Shown in pieces: positions 30,421-37,173 of a stretch of 37,887 bases of DNA. Source of the stretch: Streptomyces sp. CHD11 (GTDB lineage Bacteria; Actinomycetota; Actinomycetes; Streptomycetales; Streptomycetaceae); assembly GCF_018638295.1 (NCBI RefSeq), contig NZ_JABTTS010000043.1, forward strand, positions 20,531 to 58,417, in the 5' to 3' direction. A model generated the notes under the pieces. It made no database searches and was not told the DNA's origin. It saw nothing but the letters and a program-made list of their open reading frames with translations. The stretch's first letter is position 1, and the number at the start of each line of letters is the position of its first letter. A program made the position numbers and the translations under genes.

Positions 30421-30421
30421 T
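30416..30421 (+). promoter_or_regulatory. Candidate -10 of tRNA-Gly (GCC) copy 2
   Basis: TATAGT, whose middle TAG is the stop codon of the response regulator, 21 nt before the mature tRNA. A -35 would lie inside the regulator gene; the nearest match, around CTCGCAC, is weak. Confidence 0.45.
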
Positions 30422-30442
30422 GGGTGTCGCGCCACGGCGCAT

Positions 30443-30515
30443 GCGAACGTAGCTCAGTTGGTAGAGCGCAACCTTGCCAAGGTTGAGGTCGCGAGTTCGA
30501 ACCTCGTCGTTCGCT
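30443..30515 (+). tRNA. tRNA-Gly (GCC), copy 2
   Basis: 73-nt cloverleaf. Acceptor GCGAACG pairs with CGTTCGC, discriminator T. Anticodon loop TTGCCAA gives GCC. Compared with copy 1 the acceptor pair G-C has become A-T (compensatory) and one D-loop C has become T. Confidence 0.96.
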
Positions 30516-30521
30516 CAGCAG

Positions 30522-30552
30522 CAGAGGCCCCGGTCATCGACCGGGGCCTCTG
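30522..30552 (+). terminator. Terminator of tRNA-Gly copy 2
   Basis: 14-bp perfect stem (30522-30535 with 30539-30552), loop ATC. Same core as the hairpins at 8894 and 26627. Confidence 0.9.
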
Positions 30553-30584
30553 TCATGACCCTTCGCGGCGGGCCCTTCGCCGCC

Positions 30585-30612
30585 GGCCGGGCCCTGGTGG
30601 CCGGGCCCGGCC
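30585..30612 (-). terminator. Terminator of purC
   Basis: GGCCGGGCCC pairs with GGGCCCGGCC, 8-nt loop, 18 nt after the purC stop. Confidence 0.75.
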
Positions 30613-30629
30613 GCTCGGGTTCCGGGTGT

Positions 30630-31529
30630 TCAGCTCCAGGTGGTGCCGGTCAACCGCTCGTACGCCTCCACGTACTTGGCCCGGGTCGCGTCCACCACCT
30701 GCCGCGGCAGCGGCGGCGGGGGCTGCTCGCCCGCGCGGTCCCAGCCCGACTCGGCCGAGGTGAGCCAGTCCCGTACGAACTGCTTGTCGTAGGAGGGCTG
30801 GGCGTGTCCCGGTTCCCACTGCTCGGCCGGCCAGAAGCGGGAGGAGTCCGGGGTGAGCACCTCGTCGGCGATGACCAGGTTCTCGCCGTCGAAGCCGAAC
30901 TCGAACTTGGTGTCCGCGAGGATGATGCCCCGGTCCCGGGCGATGTCCCGGGCACGGGAGTAGGCGGCGAGGGTCGCCTGGCGCAGCCGGGCCGCGGTGT
31001 CCGCGCCGACCTGGCGGGCGACCTCCTCGTAGGAGACGTTCTCGTCGTGTTCGCCGACGGCGGCCTTGGTGGCCGGGGTGAAGATCGGGGCGGGCAGCTC
31101 CGAGCCGTCCACCAGGCCCTCCGGGAGGGCGAGGCCGCAGACCGTACGGGACGCCTGGTACTCGGCGAGGCCCGAGCCGGTGAGGTAGCCGCGGGCCACG
31201 CACTCCACGGGGACCATGTTCAGCGACTTGCAGACCAGGGTGCGGCCCGCCCAGTCGGCGGGGGCGCCGTCCGGGAGCTCCGTGCTCAGGACGTGGTGGG
31301 GCAGCAGGTCGGCGAGCTGGTCGAACCACCACAGGGACAGCTGGGTGAGCACCCGGCCCTTGTCGGGGATCTCGGTCGGCAGCACCCAGTCGTAGGCGGA
31401 GATGCGGTCACTGGCGACCATCACGAGGTCGCCCGCCTCGTTCCGGTACAGCTCGCGCACCTTGCCGGTGTGCAGATGCACCAGGCCCGGAACCTGGATC
31501 GGTTCGGGCTTCTCGACGAATCCGGACAC
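30630..31529 (-). CDS. purC: SAICAR synthetase
   Basis: 299 residues from GTG 31529, with GGGAGG 4 nt upstream. It ligates aspartate to CAIR with ATP in IMP synthesis. Seen: HTGKVRELYRNEAGDLVMVASDRISAYD cut into the ATP-binding loop, NMVPVECVARGYLTGSGL, the family signature LADTKFEFGFDGENLVIADE and TPDSSRFWPA. Length normal for the long actinobacterial form. It is a separate unit from the other pur genes: tRNA terminator below and a palindrome above it. Confidence 0.97.
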   Translation of the reverse strand: MSGFVEKPEPIQVPGLVHLHTGKVRELYRNEAGDLVMVASDRISAYDWVLPTEIPDKGRVLTQLSLWWFDQLADLLPHHVLSTELPDGAPADWAGRTLVCKSLNMVPVECVARGYLTGSGLAEYQASRTVCGLALPEGLVDGSELPAPIFTPATKAAVGEHDENVSYEEVARQVGADTAARLRQATLAAYSRARDIARDRGIILADTKFEFGFDGENLVIADEVLTPDSSRFWPAEQWEPGHAQPSYDKQFVRDWLTSAESGWDRAGEQPPPPLPRQVVDATRAKYVEAYERLTGTTWS

Positions 31530-31564
31530 GGTTCCTCCCCGTGGTTCTGTCTGAATGACTCGAT

Positions 31565-31580
31565 TCTCCCGTACGGGAGA
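31565..31580. promoter_or_regulatory. Perfect 16-bp palindrome between purC and the dimethylformamidase-like gene
   Basis: TCTCCCGTACGGGAGA, 18 nt after the stop of the upstream gene and 35 nt before the purC start. It may terminate the upstream gene or act as an operator for purC. Confidence 0.55.
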
Positions 31581-31598
31581 GACGGTCGTCGCCGCGGG

Positions 31599-33131
31599 TC
31601 AGTCGCGTTTGCAGATGCGGTCCAGGAGGTTGGCCGTGGCGCGCTGGACCCGGGGGTCGACATGGCCCGGACGGTCCAGCGCCGGTGACCAGGCGAAGGT
31701 TCCGGCGGCGAAGACCCAGGCACCGGACGGGGCACGGTAGAGCGAGGTCTCCTGGTGTCGCCGGGCACCCGCCCGGTCGGTGTACGGGGAGTGCGCCAGC
31801 AGCACGCGCTCCTCGTGGTCGGGCAGCGGGGTGCGCGGGTAGTAACGGTCGGCCTCGCCCGCGACCATGCCCTCGATGCCGTCTCCCTCGTGGGCGCCGG
31901 TCGCCTCCCACATCCAGTGGGACGCGTTGCGGACGATCAGCGGGTGCGGCCGCGGGACATGGCCGGCGTACTGGATGCCGAGCAGCTGCTGCTCCGCGCG
32001 GTCGATCTCCCGCCACAGCACCGGCTTGCCCGGACCACGGCGCTTGCGGCAGGTCAGCAGGCGGTCGGAGCCGGACGGGGAGGCGGCCAGCTCCACCTGC
32101 CAGTACAGGGTGTTGGCGGAGAGGAAGACCAGGGACGTGCCGTGCGCGCGGGCACGCTCCACGGCGGTGCGCATGGGGGCCGACCAGTACTCGTCGTGGC
32201 CGGGGAAGACCAGGCCCCGGTACCGGGCGGGGTCCACCCGGCCGGCGTGCAGATCGCGGGCATCGGCGTAGGCGAGGTCGTATCCGTAGCGTTCGGCCCA
32301 GCGGATGACGTCGTAGGCGTGCCCGACGTGCAGCGGGAGGCCGGCGCCCGCGTAGGGGCGGTCGAAGGAGACGGTGACGGCGGCGTCGGACTCGCCGAGC
32401 AGCCTGCCCCGCTCGTCCCAGGCGTGGTAGAGGCTGGCGCCGGTGCGGCCGTCCTCCGGGTAGAGGTTGTAGGCCTGCCAGGTGATGTCGGGCAGCACCA
32501 GGAGGAGGTCCGCCGGGCGGTTGTCGCGGACGGTGAACGGAATGTGCGAGCGGTAGCCGTCGGCGGTGGTGAGCACGGCGACATACGCGCCGACGCTCCA
32601 GTACGACGGGACCGGTAACCGCCAGGACAGCCACCAGTGGTGGCAGGAGACGGTGCGGTCGGCGGTGAGCGGCGGGGGCTGCACGATGCCGGAGAGCCGG
32701 GGGCTGGAGGTGATCTTGGTGGCGCCGTCGCCGGCGTAGTGGCCGATGCGGTAGACGTCGACGCCGAACTCCTGGGGCGGGTCGACGGTGATGTGGAAGT
32801 CGATGGCCTCGCCGGGGGCCACGGCGCCGGTCGAGCTGAAGCCCTTGATCTGGCGGCGCACGTCGTCGGCGGCGCGGGGACCGCCGCCGGAGGAACGGGG
32901 CGAGGGGACCCTGGCGCCGCGCTGCCCGGGGAGGCGGGCCGCGGCCCGGTCCGGGGGCGGTAGGGGGCCGGACCCGGTATCCGCGTCCACGTACCAGGGG
33001 ACCACCTGGCCGGTGTCGCCGAAGTACGTCTCGCTGCCCCGCAGCCACGGGAGGGGCCCCTGCCCGAAGGGGTCGTTCACGGCGTGCGCCAGTGCTCCCG
33101 ACTCCCAGCGGCGAATCTGCTCCGAGCCCAT
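31599..33131 (-). CDS. N,N-dimethylformamidase large-subunit-like protein
   Basis: 510 residues from ATG 33131 with GAGGAGGGG 7 nt upstream. After an N-terminal segment with disordered parts comes a beta-rich region (GEAIDFHITVDPPQEFGVDVYRIGHY) and then the large domain typical of the dimethylformamidase beta subunit: PYAGAGLPLHVGHAYDVIRW, GHDEYWSAPMRTAVERAR, LVFLSANTLYWQVEL, ending FAAGTFAWSPALD. The characterised enzyme hydrolyses dimethylformamide using an iron centre; for Streptomyces homologues the substrate is not known, and the small alpha subunit gene is not present here, so amidase activity is only a guess. No signal peptide. It may have its own promoter in the 290-bp gap upstream. 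Confidence 0.85.
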   Translation of the reverse strand: MGSEQIRRWESGALAHAVNDPFGQGPLPWLRGSETYFGDTGQVVPWYVDADTGSGPLPPPDRAAARLPGQRGARVPSPRSSGGGPRAADDVRRQIKGFSSTGAVAPGEAIDFHITVDPPQEFGVDVYRIGHYAGDGATKITSSPRLSGIVQPPPLTADRTVSCHHWWLSWRLPVPSYWSVGAYVAVLTTADGYRSHIPFTVRDNRPADLLLVLPDITWQAYNLYPEDGRTGASLYHAWDERGRLLGESDAAVTVSFDRPYAGAGLPLHVGHAYDVIRWAERYGYDLAYADARDLHAGRVDPARYRGLVFPGHDEYWSAPMRTAVERARAHGTSLVFLSANTLYWQVELAASPSGSDRLLTCRKRRGPGKPVLWREIDRAEQQLLGIQYAGHVPRPHPLIVRNASHWMWEATGAHEGDGIEGMVAGEADRYYPRTPLPDHEERVLLAHSPYTDRAGARRHQETSLYRAPSGAWVFAAGTFAWSPALDRPGHVDPRVQRATANLLDRICKRD

Positions 33132-33380
33132 GATCGCTCCCCTCCTCGTGCCCCGGTTGCGATGCGGTGCGTGGTGCTGTTCGGCAGTCGCCTGACGGGT
33201 GAGGCCCGGCGTGAGCTATGTGCTTGTCGTATGTCGCCAGCTCTTGCCAGCGAACCTGAACGGTCCAAGCACATCACATAACGCGCGCAGTCCGTCACCG
33301 TTCGTTTCGAATTGACCGAAAGCGGAGGGGTGGACTCCGGCCGGGCCGGGGTGGGGAGCGCGGGCCCGGAGAGGGCGGCG

Positions 33381-33415
33381 GGCTCCCGGGCTCCGGGGCT
33401 CCGGGGCTCCCGGGG
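33381..33415. repeat. Short GC-rich tandem repeat (about 8-9 bp, four units)
   Basis: Four units of the type GGCTCC(C)GG in a row, 11 nt past the stop of the gene at 33426. The array can also fold on itself and may act as its terminator. Confidence 0.6.
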
Positions 33416-33425
33416 CGGACGCGGC

Positions 33426-35468
33426 TCAGACGAGACGGACCGGCTTCTCGGGGCGTATGCCGTGCCGGGTCAGCCACAGCCTCAGGTCGGCCGGATCGCC
33501 GTCCTCGATCAGCGCCAGGACCTGGGGGGACAGGTCCGCCGCCCGTGTGCCGCCCAGGATCAGCGTCGGGCCGTCGAGCCAGTCGAGCCCCGGGGTGGCG
33601 CCCGCGGTGTCCATCGCCGCGCAGCAGACCATCGCCGTGATGTGGTCCGCGAGCAGCTCTCGGGCGGTGCGCGGGGCCTGGAGCGGGAAGAGGGGGAGCG
33701 CGCGGTCGTCGCGGAGGGCGGCGGGGTCGGGGGAGGTGCCGGAGGCCGTGGTGCCTTCCGCGCCCGCGGCCGAGGCGTGAGCGACGGCGGAGGCCGCCAC
33801 CGCTGCCGCCGCCACCTCCTCGCGCGCCAGCTCGGCGCTCAGCCGGGCGGCCAGCGCGGCGCCGTGCGGGGTGGTGCCGGCCAGGTCGTCGTCGTCGCCC
33901 AGGACGTCGCCGGGGCCGGAGGGAGGGACGCCGCCGTCGGGGTCCGGAGGCGAAACAGGATCCGTGTCCGCGGACGGACGGTAGGAGGACGGAAGCGGGT
34001 CGCCGTCCCAGGGCACAGGTGGCTGCCCGGGGTCCGGCAGCGACCCGGACGGCCCGGCGGACGTGGGCGGCCCGGCGGACGCGAGCGGCTCGGCAGACCC
34101 GGGCCGCTCGCCGGACGCGGGCCGCCCGGCCGACGCGAGCGGCTCGGCGGACCCGGGCGGCTGCTCCCCCGGCCCCGGGTCGGTGGTCAGGTGGGCGAGG
34201 ACTCGGGTGAGGGTGGGGCCGTCCGGGGGCGGAGGGGTTCCCGGGGCCGGCGGAGGTACGTGGAGGCCGTCCAGGATCCGGTGGAGGCGGGCGGCGTCGG
34301 TGCGCCACTTGCGGTCGACGACCTCCTCCGGGTAGTCGCCCCAGTGGACCGGCGACCAGTCCGGGCCGCTCTCCGCGGGCCCGCCGTGGAAGAGGCGGGC
34401 GGCGAGCAGGGAGGTGGCCTCGTCCACCGCGCCGGGCTCTTCGAGCAGGTCGCAGGCGGGACGCTCGCCGAGGCGGGAGGCGAAGCCCTCCGCCAGCCGG
34501 TCCCGGCGGGACAGCTCGGTCAGCGCCGCCACCACTCCCGCGTTGAGCCGCGACGGCCAGCGGCCCATCCGCCAGGCGGGCAGCGCCACCCGGGTGAGCA
34601 GCCGGTCCCAGCCCGCGTACGCCAGGCCCACCTGTTCCTGCGCGACGATCCGCACCCCGTAGTCCACAGCCTGTGCACGGTCGGCCGCCGCGGCCGCGAC
34701 CCCCCGCTCCATCTCGGCGACATGCTCCCGGCACCCGCGCAGCAGCAGCCGGGCCACCCAGCCGACGCCCGCGAGCACCCGGCGGGACACCGGGCCGCGA
34801 CGCGGGGCGGAGGTCACGGCCGCCGCCGCGTCCAGCCCCTGTACGAAGCGCCGGGCGGCGGCTATGTCCGGGTGCGCCGAGGGTCCCGTACCGGCGACCA
34901 CCGGTGCGAGGACCGCACGCAGCTCGCCCACGCGCATCCACCACAGGAACGGCGACCCGATCACCAGCACCGGCGCGGCGGGCCCCCCGCGCGGGGGCCG
35001 CCCCGCGCCCGCTATGTCGCCGTGCTCCTCGGCCGGCGGGGGGCCGTGCGCCGGATGGGTGCGGTCCTCCAGCCAGCTGTCGCAGTCCGGGGTGAGCGCT
35101 ATCGCGGACGGCGCCGGGACGTCGAGGCGGTCGGCCAGGTCACGCACCATCCGGTACAGGTCGGGCGCCGCCTCCTCGGCGATCGGCACCGTCGGACTCA
35201 TGGCGGGACGGGCCCGGACGACCACCAGGGCGACCCCGGCGGCGAGAAGCAGGACGAGCACCGCGACGGGCGTCACGATCCGGCGGGCGAGATCCCAGCC
35301 GGCGCCCGGCAGGTGGCCGGTGGAACCACCGGCGAGCAGGATCACGGCGACGGCGGCCGGCAGCAGCGCGACGGCCAGCGCCCGGCTGCGGACCCTCAGC
35401 ACGGACAGGGCCCGGGACCGCGCGCTGGGGCCCTGGGCCTCAGCTGCTCCCACTCCGCTTCCGCTCAT
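33426..35468 (-). CDS. Membrane protein resembling an M48 peptidase without its zinc site
   Basis: 680 residues from ATG 35468. Two membrane helices (about residues 29-47 and 63-86) are followed by APDLYRMVRDLADRLDVPAPSAI, then VLVIGSPFLWWMRVGELRAVLAPVVAGTG at about 167-195. In M48 (HtpX/Ste24-like) peptidases this is the place of the helix ELrAVLAHElgH; here the HExxH positions read PVVAG, so zinc binding and catalysis are not expected. The middle has further helices and a loop WRTDAARLHRILDGL. It is followed by a long Pro/Gly/Ser linker with a duplicated GSAEPLASAG, and a C-terminal region ending RHGIRPEKPVRLV. Assignment to M48 is inference by pattern; the gene could be called simply an integral membrane protein. 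Own unit, separated from purD by a terminator. Confidence 0.75.
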   Translation of the reverse strand: MSGSGVGAAEAQGPSARSRALSVLRVRSRALAVALLPAAVAVILLAGGSTGHLPGAGWDLARRIVTPVAVLVLLLAAGVALVVVRARPAMSPTVPIAEEAAPDLYRMVRDLADRLDVPAPSAIALTPDCDSWLEDRTHPAHGPPPAEEHGDIAGAGRPPRGGPAAPVLVIGSPFLWWMRVGELRAVLAPVVAGTGPSAHPDIAAARRFVQGLDAAAAVTSAPRRGPVSRRVLAGVGWVARLLLRGCREHVAEMERGVAAAAADRAQAVDYGVRIVAQEQVGLAYAGWDRLLTRVALPAWRMGRWPSRLNAGVVAALTELSRRDRLAEGFASRLGERPACDLLEEPGAVDEATSLLAARLFHGGPAESGPDWSPVHWGDYPEEVVDRKWRTDAARLHRILDGLHVPPPAPGTPPPPDGPTLTRVLAHLTTDPGPGEQPPGSAEPLASAGRPASGERPGSAEPLASAGPPTSAGPSGSLPDPGQPPVPWDGDPLPSSYRPSADTDPVSPPDPDGGVPPSGPGDVLGDDDDLAGTTPHGAALAARLSAELAREEVAAAAVAASAVAHASAAGAEGTTASGTSPDPAALRDDRALPLFPLQAPRTARELLADHITAMVCCAAMDTAGATPGLDWLDGPTLILGGTRAADLSPQVLALIEDGDPADLRLWLTRHGIRPEKPVRLV

Positions 35469-35684
35469 GGTCCGACGTCACCCCCTCCCGGCTCCGGACG
35501 CTGTCCTGGCATTGCCCATGCCCCCCACTGTGGCACCCGCCACCGACACCGCAATGCCGGTGGGCCAAGTGCCGGAACGCTTGCGCGGCACCATAGTTGG
35601 GGCCCCGGGTCACGTCAGCCGGATGGCGTATCGCTCACCCGATGGAATGGCTTTGGGGAAAGGTGGAGGACAGACGGCAAAGGT

Positions 35685-35718
35685 CAGGCCCCGGATCCGG
35701 AGACGGATCCAGGGCCTG
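35685..35718 (-). terminator. Terminator of purD
   Basis: CAGGCCC(C)GGATCC pairs with GGATCC(A)GGGCCTG; one mismatch, 6-nt loop; 44 nt after the purD stop. Confidence 0.8.
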
Positions 35719-35761
35719 TGGGGTTCACCTGCGCCGGGCGGGACACGCACCGGCGTGATGG

Positions 35762-37018
35762 CTACGTCTCGTCCCGTGCCGCCTTGGCCGCGATGTCCGT
35801 GCGGTGCTGGGAGCCGTCCAGACCGATCCGGGACACCGCGCGGTAGGCGCGGTCGCGGGCCTGGTCGAGGTCCTTGCCGGTCGCCGTGACGGACAGCACG
35901 CGCCCGCCCGCGCTGACGACCGCGTCGCCCTCGCTCCGCGTCCCGGCGTGCAGCACGTACGCGTGCGGGGCGTCCTGGGCGGCGACCTCGTCCAGACCGG
36001 TGATCGGGTCGCCGGTGCGCGGGGTGCCGGGGTAGTTGTGCGAGGCGACGACCACGGTGACCGCGGCCTCGTCGCTCCAGCGCGTCGGCTCCAGGTCGGC
36101 GAGATTGCCGGTGGCGGCGGCCATCAGGATGCCGCCCAGCGGGGTCTTGAGCCGCGCCAGGACCACCTGGGTCTCGGGGTCGCCGAAGCGGGCGTTGAAC
36201 TCGATCACGCGGACACCGCGCGAGGTGATCGCCAGACCGGCGTAGAGCAGGCCGGAGAAGGGGGTGCCACGGCGCCGCATCTCGTCGACGGTCGGCTGGA
36301 GCACCGTCTCCATGACCTCGTCGACCAGCTTCGGACCGGCCCACGGCAGCGGGGAGTACGCACCCATCCCGCCGGTGTTCGGGCCCTCGTCGCCGTCCAG
36401 CGCACGCTTGAAGTCCTGGGCGGGCTGGAGGGGCACGACGGTCTCGCCGTCGGTGATCGCGAAGAGGGAGACCTCGGGGCCGTCGAGGAACTCCTCGACG
36501 ACCACGCGGTCGCATCGTCCGGCGTGCGCGCGGGCCGCCTCGAGGTCGCCGGTGACGACGACACCCTTACCGGCCGCGAGCCCGTCGTCCTTGACGACGT
36601 ACGGGGCGCCGAACGCCTTGAGGGCGGCGTCGGCCTCCTCGGGGGTCGTGCAGACGTAGGAACGGGCGGTGGGTACGCCCGCCCCCGCCATGACGTCCTT
36701 CGCGAAGGCCTTGGAGCCCTCGAGCCGCGCGGCCTCCTTGGAGGGGCCGAAGACCGGGATGCCCGCGTCACGCACGGCGTCGGCGACGCCGGCGACGAGG
36801 GGCGCCTCCGGGCCGACCACCACGAGGTCCGCGCCGAGCCGCACGGCCAGCGCGGACACGGCGGCGCCGTCGAGGGCGTCGACCTGGTGCAGCTCGGCGA
36901 CCCCGGCGATGCCGGCATTGCCGGGCGCGCAGTGCAGCGCGGTGACGTCGGGGTCGAGGGACAGGGAGTGGCACAGGGCGTGTTCGCGGGCGCCGCTGCC
37001 GATGACGAGGACCTTCAC
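35762..37018 (-). CDS. purD: Phosphoribosylamine-glycine ligase (GAR synthetase)
   Basis: 418 residues from GTG 37018 (MKVLVIGSGAREHALCHSL). Second step of purine synthesis: joins glycine to phosphoribosylamine with ATP. ATP-grasp enzyme; seen: N-terminal GSGAREHAL, VVGPEAPLVAGVAD, AGVPTARSYV, the ATP-binding YVVKDDGLAAGKGVVV, EEFLDGPEVSLFAI, the PurD signature RALDGDEGPNTGGMGAYSP and FNARFGDPETQ. The frame is open well upstream, but those residues are repetitive Arg/Ala-rich shadow. No ribosome binding site: TAGGCT lies exactly 7 nt before the GTG, so the transcript is probably leaderless. Confidence 0.97.
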   Translation of the reverse strand: MKVLVIGSGAREHALCHSLSLDPDVTALHCAPGNAGIAGVAELHQVDALDGAAVSALAVRLGADLVVVGPEAPLVAGVADAVRDAGIPVFGPSKEAARLEGSKAFAKDVMAGAGVPTARSYVCTTPEEADAALKAFGAPYVVKDDGLAAGKGVVVTGDLEAARAHAGRCDRVVVEEFLDGPEVSLFAITDGETVVPLQPAQDFKRALDGDEGPNTGGMGAYSPLPWAGPKLVDEVMETVLQPTVDEMRRRGTPFSGLLYAGLAITSRGVRVIEFNARFGDPETQVVLARLKTPLGGILMAAATGNLADLEPTRWSDEAAVTVVVASHNYPGTPRTGDPITGLDEVAAQDAPHAYVLHAGTRSEGDAVVSAGGRVLSVTATGKDLDQARDRAYRAVSRIGLDGSQHRTDIAAKAARDET

Positions 37019-37025
37019 GGGGGTC

Positions 37026-37031
37026 AGCCTA
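37026..37031 (-). promoter_or_regulatory. Candidate -10 of purD (leaderless)
   Basis: TAGGCT on the minus strand, 7 nt before GTG 37018. No clear -35 element. Confidence 0.5.
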
Positions 37032-37114
37032 CGGGAGACCGCAGGTTCCCTTTGTGCGGGCTTCCGAAGGCGCGGGGGGAGCCGCCTTGTGCGTTCCTCC
37101 GAACACCCGGCCAC

Positions 37115-37135
37115 GGAGCGGACGTCCGCCGCTCC
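37115..37135 (-). terminator. Terminator of dnaX
   Basis: GGAGCGG pairs with CCGCTCC, 7-nt loop, 38 nt after the dnaX stop. Confidence 0.55.
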
Positions 37136-37173
37136 CTCCACCCCCCGGCCCACGCTCGCCGTCAGGGCCGGGA

